A stretch of 64,000 bases of DNA from an uncultured Prevotellaceae bacterium. GTDB lineage: Bacteria > Bacteroidota > Bacteroidia > Bacteroidales > Bacteroidaceae. The notes beneath the pieces were generated by a model. The model was given only the letters and a program-made list of their open reading frames with translations. It searched no databases and had not been told where the DNA came from. The position numbers and the translations under genes were made by a program. This document shows, one piece after another, positions 1 through 8,101 of this stretch (positions within the stretch are counted from its first letter, which is position 1; every line of letters begins with the position of its first letter). The stretch is taken from the NCBI GenBank assembly GCA_900315745.1, contig ONAG01000009.1, positions 20,088 to 84,087 of the forward strand. Reading direction: 5' to 3'.

Positions 1-1278
1 CTTTTCATCCGTTCACGCGACCGCCAACCTTCACTGATGGAAGGAAGCATGGCAAGATTCGACCTTATAGAAGACCAGATACAGACGAATTCATCCTTTG
101 GCACAACATACAAAATCTCAGGAAAGAGCAGGACATTCGACCACTCCAATCCTCTCATTTCCACCCGCACCACAACAACGTACGGCTATTTGGAGTTGAC
201 CGACAGATTCTCTCAATTGGTGATGGACATCAAGAAAGTGACCTCAACACTCAACTATACTTCGGCAAAAACCACACTCCACTATGTCAACGACAAGGGC
301 GAAGTGAAAACGTACGATTATGGAGAGTTAGACCTGAACCGCAGGGAAAACTTCAGCATTGTGTTCGATTTGTCCCCTGCCACACTGCCCGATGGATGCC
401 GTGGCTTGCTGGGCATAAGCAACGACAACTGGTCATCCAAACTAACCATCACTTTTGGCGATGTCTATCTAAGCATGGGCAACAATCTCTTCTCAGGCAA
501 GCTCAGTGGTCCCTACTCTCCCGACGACAGCAATGTGCTTGACTATGCAAGCGATCCATCATGCACCAGCATTGACATGACGGCAGTTACCAACCTCGAC
601 ATGCCTTTGCCCTGGAGCGGAAGCAACCGTGTGACATATCTGTCAGAAAGCGCCTTGTTGGAAGCCGACAACATGGTGAAGGGGAACACTTGCAAGCAGT
701 TGACGCTCACACAAGAAGGCGGTGACTTCCGTCCAACAACAGAATTCCAAGCAGAGAAAGCAGAATTGCGCTGCACAGTGGAAGGAAAGAAAATGATAAT
801 GTTGCCTTTCACCTGCAACATACCTGATAATGCCAAGGCATATCTGCTAAATGACAACATGGAGGCAGAACCAACAACAACAATACCTGCACATCAACCA
901 GTTCTGGTGGATGCTGATGGAGAAGTGACATTCACAGGAAGTGGTGAAGTGGCTTACGCTGCGACCAACTTCAATCATCACCAGCAAGGAACATACATCC
1001 AGCGTACACTTTATCCTGGCGACTATGTCCTTGACCAGAAAGATGGGCAATGGGGTTTCGTGAAGTTAAGTGAGACGACCACCATCATGCCTTTCGATGC
1101 TTACGCTCTCCTTTCGAACACCAATGAGTTCGTTGCCATTGACTTAGGCACTCAGGGCATTAATGAAATAACTACCACAAAATTTCAAAATGCAACTTAC
1201 AGCATAACGGGACAACATGTGGGGAATGGCTATCATGGCATTGTCATCAAAAACGGCAAGAAATATGTAATGAAATAA
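1..1278 (+). CDS. C-terminal part of a large secreted protein, cut by the window edge
   Basis: The frame is open from base 1, so the ATG at 37 is probably internal and the gene begins outside the window. About 425 residues are visible. I do not recognise a catalytic family. The sequence is rich in Thr, Ser and Asn with beta-type segments, as in extracellular polysaccharide-active proteins. The last ~25 residues (SITGQHV, then GIVIKNGKKYVMK) match the short C-terminal tail seen on many Prevotella secreted enzymes, resembling a reduced type IX secretion sorting domain. The next gene, a pectate lyase, has its own promoter, so the two are neighbours rather than a proven operon. A pectin-related role is inference from that neighbour only. 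Confidence 0.7.
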   Translation, partial: LFIRSRDRQPSLMEGSMARFDLIEDQIQTNSSFGTTYKISGKSRTFDHSNPLISTRTTTTYGYLELTDRFSQLVMDIKKVTSTLNYTSAKTTLHYVNDKGEVKTYDYGELDLNRRENFSIVFDLSPATLPDGCRGLLGISNDNWSSKLTITFGDVYLSMGNNLFSGKLSGPYSPDDSNVLDYASDPSCTSIDMTAVTNLDMPLPWSGSNRVTYLSESALLEADNMVKGNTCKQLTLTQEGGDFRPTTEFQAEKAELRCTVEGKKMIMLPFTCNIPDNAKAYLLNDNMEAEPTTTIPAHQPVLVDADGEVTFTGSGEVAYAATNFNHHQQGTYIQRTLYPGDYVLDQKDGQWGFVKLSETTTIMPFDAYALLSNTNEFVAIDLGTQGINEITTTKFQNATYSITGQHVGNGYHGIVIKNGKKYVMK

Positions 1279-1292
1279 AATTCGTCTTTTGC

Positions 1293-1323
1293 TTTGCATT
1301 CCGCTCGGCTTGCACTATCTTTG
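1293..1323 (+). promoter_or_regulatory. Bacteroidota-type promoter of the pectate lyase gene
   Basis: TTTG at 1293-1296, 19 nt, then TATCTTTG at 1316-1323. This matches the Bacteroidota sigma-ABfr consensus TTTG-N19-21-TAnnTTTG. Transcription should start near 1330, giving a leader of about 40 nt. Confidence 0.75.
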
Positions 1324-1367
1324 CAAAGCAAAGCAGAAATAACTATCTACAAAACAAATAATTAATA

Positions 1368-3107
1368 ATGATTAAGAAGCATTTCATACTAACAACGATG
1401 CTGGTTCTTGCATCCACCATGGCAATGGCTCAAGATGCCATCCCAGCATTTCCAGGGGCAGAAGGCCATGGCAGATATGTGCAAGGCGGCAGAGGTGGAA
1501 AAGTCATCCATGTGACCAACCTGAACAATAGCGGAACAGGCTCATTGCGAAGTGCCGTATCAGGATCGGCAAAGAAGATCATCGTATTCGACGTTGGCGG
1601 CGTCATCCCACTCGCCTCCGACCTGAACATAGGCGCCAACACCACCATTTGCGGACAGACAGCTCCCTACCCCGGCATCACCCTACGCTATTATACCGTG
1701 CAGCCAAATGGCGACAACATCATAATACGTTTCATACGCTGCCGACGCGGACAAGAAAAGAACATAAACGATGGTGCTGATGCTATCTGGACACGCAACC
1801 ACACAGGAATCCTCATCGACCACTGCTCGTTCTCATGGAGCATCGACGAGGTGGCATCATTCTACGACAACAACAATTTCACCATGCAATGGTGCACTCT
1901 TGGCGAAAGCCTCAACAATGCCGGACATGGGAAGGGAGCACATGGCTACGGTGGCATCTGGGGTGGAAAGTTGGCATCTTTTCACCACAACATGATAGCT
2001 CATGTGAACAACCGTTCCCCACGATTCAATGGTGCTCGATACAATTGGAAAGGGTACACCAGCAACAAGTTATACAATGAATACAAATGGGCAAACACCC
2101 TTCAGGCTGAAATAGTGGACTTCCGCAACTGCGTGGTCTATAACTGCGGCAACGGTTGCTATGGCGGTCCTGGCGGCGGCTACATAAACATGGTGAACAA
2201 TTACTTCAAGACTGGTCCGGCAGCCGCCACCAACCGTATCACAACGGTGTCGTTAGCTGGCAGCGGCAATGCAGGCAACGACCAGACTTTCTGGGACATG
2301 ACAAGCCGTTACTTCATAGAAGGCAACCAAGTGAACAACAATGCCAATTACGACTGGAAAGGAGTGACCTACGATTCCGGAATACCTGTCAAGAGCGGCC
2401 AATATTACACACATGACCCCAATCACTATTTTGGAGAAGGTCTCAACTACGAAAAGATAGGAGGTGTAGATTGTTTGCCTATCAAATGCGAACAGCCCAC
2501 GGCAACAGGCGAGGTGACCACACACTCTGCAACAGAAGCCTATGAAAGAGTTCTCGCATACGCCGGTGCCTCTCTCTACCGAGATGATGTTGACGAACGA
2601 TATGTAAACGAGACACGCAATGGAACAGCCACTTATCGCGGGTCGGTAACCAAGACCTTGGGGCGAATCGACTTGGTGGCGGATGTGAACGGCTACACAG
2701 AGGCTAACTTCGACAAAGGAACCCGCCCTGCCGGTTTCGACAGCGACAACGACGGCATACCCGATACATGGGAGACAGCCTATGGGCTCGACCCCAACAA
2801 TGCCTCAGATGCCGCCCTCTTCACACTTGACTCAGAAAAGAAATGGTACTGCAACTTGGAAGTGTATCTGAACTCATTAGTGGAGGACATCATGAAAGGT
2901 GGCAACATCAATGCCATCAACGGTGTGGAAGACTATTATCCCAGTTGCGTAAGCGGCATAGCAACAGTGAATCATGACAGCCCCTCGACAATTGAATACT
3001 ACACCATCGATGGCATAAGGTTGGCTGCACCCCAAAAAGGTGTCATGATACTCGTGGAAAAGAAAGGCGATGGAAGCAAACAAGCAACAAAAGTGATAAG
3101 AAAATGA
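1368..3107 (+). CDS. Pectate lyase, polysaccharide lyase family 1
   Basis: A secreted enzyme that should cleave polygalacturonate by beta-elimination outside the cytoplasm. Residues 1-21 are a signal peptide ending in MAMAQ. The mature protein starts with the PL1 hallmark AFPGAEGHGRY and continues as a right-handed beta-helix with Asn-rich turns; RSPRFNGARY near residue 218 lies in the catalytic face region. A DSDNDGIPD segment near residues 461-470 looks like a thrombospondin type 3 calcium-binding repeat linking to the tail. The tail (YYTIDGIRL to the terminal IRK) is the same sort as on the upstream gene. Length of 579 aa is normal for Bacteroidota PL1 enzymes. It has its own promoter upstream and a strong terminator downstream, so it is probably transcribed alone. 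Confidence 0.9.
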   Translation: MIKKHFILTTMLVLASTMAMAQDAIPAFPGAEGHGRYVQGGRGGKVIHVTNLNNSGTGSLRSAVSGSAKKIIVFDVGGVIPLASDLNIGANTTICGQTAPYPGITLRYYTVQPNGDNIIIRFIRCRRGQEKNINDGADAIWTRNHTGILIDHCSFSWSIDEVASFYDNNNFTMQWCTLGESLNNAGHGKGAHGYGGIWGGKLASFHHNMIAHVNNRSPRFNGARYNWKGYTSNKLYNEYKWANTLQAEIVDFRNCVVYNCGNGCYGGPGGGYINMVNNYFKTGPAAATNRITTVSLAGSGNAGNDQTFWDMTSRYFIEGNQVNNNANYDWKGVTYDSGIPVKSGQYYTHDPNHYFGEGLNYEKIGGVDCLPIKCEQPTATGEVTTHSATEAYERVLAYAGASLYRDDVDERYVNETRNGTATYRGSVTKTLGRIDLVADVNGYTEANFDKGTRPAGFDSDNDGIPDTWETAYGLDPNNASDAALFTLDSEKKWYCNLEVYLNSLVEDIMKGGNINAINGVEDYYPSCVSGIATVNHDSPSTIEYYTIDGIRLAAPQKGVMILVEKKGDGSKQATKVIRK

Positions 3108-3130
3108 TGCTTGTCAAGAAGTCATTATAG

Positions 3131-3166
3131 AAAAACGAGGTGAGCTTCATGACTCACCTCGTTTTT
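3131..3166. terminator. Bidirectional rho-independent terminator
   Basis: A perfect 14-bp stem (3131-3144 with 3153-3166) with an 8-nt loop and T runs on both strands lies between the convergent pectate lyase and isochorismatase-like genes. Confidence 0.9.
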
Positions 3167-3183
3167 ATTTTTAAAAGAGAAGA

Positions 3184-3735
3184 TTAAAAAGCGGCAATAA
3201 GCTCATCATTGCTATAGGCATCAGCTCCATAGCAAGTTTTAAGATAAGCCAAACCAATATTATAGTCTTCCTCTGTGAAAGAATCGGTAGCTTCCTTGGC
3301 AACCACCACGTCGTAGCCAAGACAGAAAGCATCAGCCGAGGTGTGACGTACACACATGTGAGCATGCAAGCCAGTCATGATGACAGTCTTCACACCAAGT
3401 TCACGCAACAGGATATCAAGGTCTGTTTGGAAGAACCCGCTATATCTGCGTTTTGGCACTACATAATCCTTATCGCAGAGTTTCAACTCTGGTATCACCT
3501 CTGCACCCTTCGTTCCAGCAATAGCATGGTCGCCCCAAATTATCAGTTCGCGGTCTATCCCCTTGATATGGGCATCATTGCAGAAGATGACAGGAACACC
3601 AGCCTCACGAGCAGCGTCGAGCAGACGTGCTGTGGCAGGTACGATGGCTCTTCCCCGGTCACATCCTAAAGCACCGGTAACAAAGTCGTTGAGCATGTCG
3701 ACGACAAGAATTGCAGGACGTTCAAGTTTGTTCAT
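3184..3735 (-). CDS. Isochorismatase-like cysteine hydrolase
   Basis: A cytoplasmic hydrolase of the isochorismatase/nicotinamidase superfamily, 183 aa. The three expected active-site elements are visible: the Asp of ILVVDMLNDF near the N-terminus, the Lys of VPKRRYSGF in the middle, and the Cys of LHAHMCVRHT near residue 137. The substrate cannot be read from sequence; nicotinamidase, ureidoacrylate or carbamoyl-type hydrolysis are all possible. The start chosen is the ATG at 3735 (MNKLERPAILVV). The frame is open for 26 codons upstream, but those codons are Tyr/Asn-rich leader-like sequence outside the conserved fold. A TAACTTTG element at 3838-3845 on the same strand could be its -7 box. 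Confidence 0.85.
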   Translation of the reverse strand: MNKLERPAILVVDMLNDFVTGALGCDRGRAIVPATARLLDAAREAGVPVIFCNDAHIKGIDRELIIWGDHAIAGTKGAEVIPELKLCDKDYVVPKRRYSGFFQTDLDILLRELGVKTVIMTGLHAHMCVRHTSADAFCLGYDVVVAKEATDSFTEEDYNIGLAYLKTCYGADAYSNDELIAAF

Positions 3736-3837
3736 TTTCTTTTTGTTTAATTGAGTGTAAATATCAAGCAAATATTCAAGATCATATCTTTCTATTCGAT
3801 AATCATTGAACACCTACTTATGAATAATTATCCGCGG

Positions 3838-3937
3838 CAAAGTTAGTGTAAAATTATCAATCATCATCACATAGTCAACAAGTTTTTCATTTTTTTTTAG
3901 AAAAAGCCGTATGTTTCATTATTTTTGTTTAATTTTG
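3838..3937. promoter_or_regulatory. Divergent promoter region
   Basis: TAACTTTG on the minus strand (3845 to 3838) and TAATTTTG on the plus strand (3930-3937) both fit the Bacteroidota -7 box TAnnTTTG and point at the two flanking genes. No clear TTTG -33 box is seen for either, so these are weaker assignments. Confidence 0.45.
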
Positions 3938-4022
3938 TAAACGAAAGAACAATAAAGCAACCATTGAAGCCTTTAAGGTGATGTACGAAAAATACACCAT
4001 CTTAAAAACATATAATAGAATT

Positions 4023-4520
4023 ATGAATATCAAGTATTTCCTTTCATTTATTTTTTTATTTGCCATGCTTGTTTCCTGTGAAGAGATTGGCAAACGAATG
4101 AAATCAGACAATATAGACGAAGACAATATTGGCATGATAGTAAGCGACGATGACGAAGACATCAACGCAGAAGAAGAAAGCAATACCTTACTAATGCCAA
4201 AGACAAAATCTTTCTACTCTAACATTTTGGATCTTTTCTGCCAAGAGCATTTCGATGAGAATTTCAAAGGCGACCACTATATCAATGGCAGTATTGTAGT
4301 GGTAAAGATAGAACAAAAAGGCGACAGCACTGTGGAAGTAAGTGGCACCCATTCTTACAAAGTGAATCTTGGCGCAGAGGTAAAGGGACAGATGTACAAA
4401 GCCTTAGTATCTGACCGCGGCAACAATGTTTACAGGATAAAATTTGAAAAAGGTTCGTCGAAAATCCTAAGCGACAACTCCTACTGGGACAGCGCGGAAG
4501 CTGATTTCACCTACCAATAG
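4023..4520 (+). CDS. Small hypothetical lipoprotein
   Basis: A 165-aa protein with a lipoprotein signal (MNIKYFL hydrophobic stretch, then the lipobox LVSC) and so anchored in the envelope. After the Cys comes an acidic linker full of Asp and Glu (residues ~30-55). The C-terminal ~100 residues are predicted beta-rich, with VVVKIEQKGDSTVEVSGTHS, and resemble no family I can name. The ATG at 4023 is chosen because it puts the charged n-region directly before the hydrophobic core; an ATG 45 nt upstream would add an unlikely 15 residues. Its last 14 nt overlap the end of the convergent GSCFA gene. Confidence 0.7.
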   Translation: MNIKYFLSFIFLFAMLVSCEEIGKRMKSDNIDEDNIGMIVSDDDEDINAEEESNTLLMPKTKSFYSNILDLFCQEHFDENFKGDHYINGSIVVVKIEQKGDSTVEVSGTHSYKVNLGAEVKGQMYKALVSDRGNNVYRIKFEKGSSKILSDNSYWDSAEADFTYQ

Positions 4521-5331
4521 GTGGCATGTCAGGATATTGTTCAGCCAAAGCATTTGCCTTTTGTATCGTATCTTGAATAAAAGCCTTGTATTCCTCAGAT
4601 TCAGGGTTGAAAGGTCGATGCCCCAATGCTTCCTTGATAGGTTTCCACTGCTCCAAGAACTTCTTTGCCCTTTGGTCAAGATAAACGTCTGCAAATCTCA
4701 ACCATATATACTCCACAGCTTGCTCTGAAGGATGAATCATGTCAGGCTGATAAAAACGATAGTCGCGCAACTCATCGTTTATTATCTCATAGGCAGGTAA
4801 ATAACTTACCACATCAGGGAAATGTTGCTGCAAGCGATTGGCAGCCAACAGCAAAGTGGCTTTTGACAAAGCACTCCCATGAAAGCCGTATTTAGCATAT
4901 CTGATGGGACTTACAGTGACCACCACCTTTATAGAACCGTTACGGTCAAGCAACTTTGAAACAGCCTGAGCAAGGAAGTCCTCACATTCATCTACAGACA
5001 ATTCCTGTTCGTGGAACAGTCGGTGAGGACGTTTTCGGCAGTTGTCCACTATTTCGCCAGTCTCTTTCAACACATAGACATGATTTGTCCCCAATGTTAG
5101 AAAAACAACATTGGGAATCTGCTTGCATTCATCCAAAAACCTATCCACCGAATGCAAGATGCTTGCAGGATTATACATCACCCCATAAGGATTGACCACG
5201 GCATTGAACATTTCCTCTTGAAACCTCTTTCCGATACTGTCGGCGAAGCATGACCCAACAAACAACATCCTCTCACATGGAGGTATGAGAAAGGATGCAG
5301 ATTCTATATCAACTACAGTTCGAAAAACCAT
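4507..5331 (-). CDS. GSCFA-domain protein (SGNH-like fold)
   Basis: A 274-aa protein with the eponymous motif of the family, MLFVGSCFADSIGKRF, at residues ~20-35. GSCFA proteins are a Bacteroidota/Proteobacteria family related to SGNH/GDSL hydrolases; their substrate is unknown. FLTLGTNHVYV in the middle fits the SGNH block with a conserved Asn, and DMIHPSEQAVEYIW near the C-terminus supplies the Asp/His pair. No signal peptide is seen. The ATG at 5331 is preferred; the frame runs further upstream, but that part overlaps the tRNA operon terminator. The 3' end overlaps the convergent lipoprotein gene by 14 nt. Confidence 0.85.
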   Translation of the reverse strand: MVFRTVVDIESASFLIPPCERMLFVGSCFADSIGKRFQEEMFNAVVNPYGVMYNPASILHSVDRFLDECKQIPNVVFLTLGTNHVYVLKETGEIVDNCRKRPHRLFHEQELSVDECEDFLAQAVSKLLDRNGSIKVVVTVSPIRYAKYGFHGSALSKATLLLAANRLQQHFPDVVSYLPAYEIINDELRDYRFYQPDMIHPSEQAVEYIWLRFADVYLDQRAKKFLEQWKPIKEALGHRPFNPESEEYKAFIQDTIQKANALAEQYPDMPPIGR

Positions 5332-5383
5332 AATAACATAATCTAAGGTTGAAGTGTTCTGGATTTGATGAAGGACAAATAAA

Positions 5384-5408
5384 GCAAGGTAAACAAAAAA
5401 GACCTTGC
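5384..5408 (-). terminator. Probable terminator of the tRNA operon
   Basis: A 7-bp stem (GCAAGGT with ACCTTGC) around an 11-nt loop is followed on the minus strand by TTTATTTG. It lies just after tRNA-Tyr. The T run is imperfect. Confidence 0.5.
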
Positions 5409-5427
5409 CTAAAAGCAAAGCCTGCTG

Positions 5428-5510
5428 TGGGTGCTGATGGATTCGAACCACCGAAGTCGAAAGACAGCAGATTTACAGTCTGCCCCATTTGGCCGCTCTG
5501 GAAAACACCC
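5428..5510 (-). tRNA. tRNA-Tyr (GTA)
   Basis: Reads 5' to 3' from 5510. The acceptor GGGTGTT pairs with AGCACCC with one G-U. The anticodon stem-loop is GCAGA-CTGTAAA-TCTGC with anticodon GTA. A long variable arm, as in class II bacterial tRNA-Tyr, and the TTCGAAT T-loop are present. The discriminator is A; CCA is not encoded (ACA follows). It is 12 nt downstream of tRNA-Val. Confidence 0.96.
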
Positions 5511-5522
5511 AAACCTATTTTG

Positions 5523-5597
5523 TGGACGTTGGCGGATTCGAACCGTCGACCCTCTGTCTGTCAGACAGATACTCTAAACCAGCTGAGCTAAACGTCC
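5523..5597 (-). tRNA. tRNA-Val (GAC)
   Basis: Reads 5' to 3' from 5597. GGACGTT pairs with AACGTCC. The D-arm is AGCTCAGCTGGTTTAGAG, and the anticodon stem-loop is TCTGT-CTGACAG-ACAGA with anticodon GAC. The T-arm contains GGTTCGAATCC. Discriminator A, CCA not encoded. First gene of the two-tRNA operon. Confidence 0.96.
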
Positions 5598-5612
5598 TTT
5601 TGTAAGCGGATA

Positions 5613-5643
5613 CAAAGGTAATGATTTTTTTTTAATTGACAAA
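5613..5643 (-). promoter_or_regulatory. Promoter of the tRNA-Val/tRNA-Tyr operon
   Basis: On the minus strand TTTG (5643-5640), 19 nt, TACCTTTG (5620-5613). Transcription should start near 5606, about 9 nt before the tRNA-Val 5' end. Confidence 0.85.
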
Positions 5644-5722
5644 CTTTTCCCCATATTTTTTCTTCCTCAACAATTTCATTTGCAGACTGGCAGATATGGG
5701 TTAATAAGCTCCTGACGCAAGA

Positions 5723-8101
5723 TTAGAATGGATACCCAATGGCAAAGTGCAGACTTTGCCCATCGCTGAATGAAGGTATGTTGTAGTACCCGCTCTTGCC
5801 TGTATCATACGGGGCGTGAATGCCAATACCCCAGTCAAGTCGGACGATGAAGAAACCCAAGTCATATCTCAGTCCCACACCTGTGCCAAGTGCCATTTGG
5901 TTGAGAAATTGTGATGACTCGAAACCTCCATCTATGCCTTGCCCGTCTTTTGTGTTCCAAACATTTCCTGCATCAATGAACAAAGCCCCATAAAGATTGC
6001 CAAACAATCGAGGGCGGTATTCCAAGTTCAATTGCAGTTTCATGTCTCCCACCTCTTCTATAAACCTCCATCTCTTGTCAGCGGAATGAAATTTGCCAGG
6101 TCCTATGCTTCTTACGGTGAAAGCCCTTATGCTATTGGCACCACCAACCCAAAAAGATTCGGTGTATGGCATAAGGTCAGAATTGCCATATGCCCATGAA
6201 TATCCTGCGCTAAGATGAGCCACCAACTGTGAATGGTCGCTCGTTTTCCATGTTTTAGTGAAATCGGTCTCGAACTTCAGGAATTGTGCGTAGGCATTCT
6301 TGAACATCTCTTTCCCTTTTTTATTCCAACTCTTTCCCGATGCCAAATATCCCAAAGAAAGCAAATTGCCCGACTCGCTGACAGAAGCCTGCCAATACAC
6401 AGGGTTTCTGCTCTTTGAGGAATTGGTGTATGAAATGGTGTATTTCATCTTTGGTATGAATTGGTCGAGCATGGTAGCCATAAGATAAGGATGGGTATTC
6501 AGCAAGTCGTAGAATTTTTCCGTTCCACTCTTCAAATAGTTGTACTCTACGGAAAGAGGTGTATATTGATGAGACCAATAAGCATTTTTCTGGATTTTAT
6601 AGGTTAGTTCACCTGACAAGATATGCCTTTTGAAAAATCCTGACCTTCTGACTATGTTTCTTGAAATTTTCAAAGTTGTCGTAGGTGTGGAAAAATAACG
6701 TGTCCTGCGCCTCCTCACACCATTGGCAGCCTGATTAGGTCTTCTCGAATCATTTAGTTTCCACGGCAGCACCAATCTTGGAAATTCCACGGAGATATCT
6801 CCTCCATACTCGTATGAATTCATTTCGGAAGATGATCCTTCGAAAGAATGTCCTGTCTGCCATTCATACGACCCATGCAGGTTGATGTCGAGTTTTTCTC
6901 CCCCTCTAAAAGCATTCCTTTTAGTGAAGCCCACAATCAGCTGCGGTCCAAGGAATCCCGTAGTCTTGCCTTTGATGTTAGACTCCACGTAGAAATCGTA
7001 AGGCTTGTCGAAAACGCAGTTGAGGTCAAGGTCGAGGGTGTCGCAAAGCTCAGACGAGTCCCTTGGTGTAAAATTGAAGTCAACCATGCTGAAAAGCCCA
7101 TTGGAATTCAACTTGCTGGCCGACTCCAAGTAATCACTATAACTGAAAAGTCTGCCAGGTCTGATTTTCAAGTCGTTCATCAGCACCCTTGTACGCAGAG
7201 GCGGTTTTTTGCCATTATAGTTGATGGTAATCCGTCTCCCCACTGTCGATTGTGTCAGCTTCTCCATGTATGTCTTGCGAAAATTCGCGGTGACACGTCC
7301 AATGTACCATTTGTGCATCACCCTTTCGGGCAGGCTGTCAACCAATTGCAGTTTCAGCTGCACCTTGCCTGGTACAGCAAAGGTGTCGGCAAGAAAAGAG
7401 GCATATCCCGGTTGATAGTAAAAATAGCCATTATTGCGAAAGAGAGAAGAGAGCCTATTCCTCTCATTATCCAAGGTAGCAACATCAAAAGGTTCATCCG
7501 GACCAATAAAGGTATCGTATGATGTGCTGTCAATCATGTGCAGAGCCTCAGCAGGAAAATTCACGTATTGCAAGGAGTCGATAGTGAAAAGATGTCCATA
7601 ATTCACCAGATATCCAACTTTTGCCTTCTTAGGATTTTTAGAAGGCACCTCGTAGGAACCCACCATCCCTCGGAAATATCCATGCGCCCTAAGAGTAGAT
7701 TGTGCCACCGAAGCACGCAATTCTGAATTAACGGTGCTCATGAGCACAGGAGCCTTTCCGAATGATTTTGTCATCCAGTTTGCGAACTTGGAATCCTTGT
7801 CGTGATAAGCATTCCACGCCCACAACCTCCATTGCAAAGGAGAGCGGTAATAAGAACTGCTAAAAAGGCTACCATTCGGCGGACAGTCGAGAGCCGCCTC
7901 CACTTCCTCCTCAGTAATGTCGAAATGGTCACACTTCTCATAGTTCACCATCTCTATTTTCTTTATCCCCGTATAGAGTTTATCGCCTTCTGGCACTCCA
8001 CTAACAGTGGAACAAGCCGCAAGAGCCAAGCCCCATATACACAGAATGGATATGTGGATATAGTGGTTGTATGTGTAACGAGTCTTCATACTGTCAATCA
8101 T
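5723..8101 (-). CDS. BamA/TamA-family (Omp85) outer-membrane protein, lipoprotein type
   Basis: A ~792-aa outer-membrane protein with a lipoprotein signal (ILCIWGLALAACS), POTRA-like repeats over roughly the first 340 residues, and a C-terminal Omp85 barrel ending in the aromatic-final strand LHFAIGYPF. The barrel carries the typical late strand region LQLNLEYRPRLFGNLYGALFIDAGNVW. Such proteins insert beta-barrels, or in TamA's case work with TamB in envelope transport. The gene directly follows the TamB-like gene: the ATG at 8101 overlaps its TGA in an ATGA junction, which suggests translational coupling. A second ATG at 8089 gives a neater signal peptide and is equally possible. The operon arrangement suggests a TamA-like role, which is inference. 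Confidence 0.88.
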   Translation of the reverse strand: MIDSMKTRYTYNHYIHISILCIWGLALAACSTVSGVPEGDKLYTGIKKIEMVNYEKCDHFDITEEEVEAALDCPPNGSLFSSSYYRSPLQWRLWAWNAYHDKDSKFANWMTKSFGKAPVLMSTVNSELRASVAQSTLRAHGYFRGMVGSYEVPSKNPKKAKVGYLVNYGHLFTIDSLQYVNFPAEALHMIDSTSYDTFIGPDEPFDVATLDNERNRLSSLFRNNGYFYYQPGYASFLADTFAVPGKVQLKLQLVDSLPERVMHKWYIGRVTANFRKTYMEKLTQSTVGRRITINYNGKKPPLRTRVLMNDLKIRPGRLFSYSDYLESASKLNSNGLFSMVDFNFTPRDSSELCDTLDLDLNCVFDKPYDFYVESNIKGKTTGFLGPQLIVGFTKRNAFRGGEKLDINLHGSYEWQTGHSFEGSSSEMNSYEYGGDISVEFPRLVLPWKLNDSRRPNQAANGVRRRRTRYFSTPTTTLKISRNIVRRSGFFKRHILSGELTYKIQKNAYWSHQYTPLSVEYNYLKSGTEKFYDLLNTHPYLMATMLDQFIPKMKYTISYTNSSKSRNPVYWQASVSESGNLLSLGYLASGKSWNKKGKEMFKNAYAQFLKFETDFTKTWKTSDHSQLVAHLSAGYSWAYGNSDLMPYTESFWVGGANSIRAFTVRSIGPGKFHSADKRWRFIEEVGDMKLQLNLEYRPRLFGNLYGALFIDAGNVWNTKDGQGIDGGFESSQFLNQMALGTGVGLRYDLGFFIVRLDWGIGIHAPYDTGKSGYYNIPSFSDGQSLHFAIGYPF

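Noticed and set aside
3343-3669. Plus-strand ORF of 108 codons opposite the isochorismatase-like gene
   Set aside because: Antisense to a gene with all catalytic residues, and no domain in its own frame.
5332-5451. Upstream extension of the GSCFA gene
   Set aside because: The extra 40 codons overlap the tRNA operon terminator and the 3' part of tRNA-Tyr and lack family similarity.
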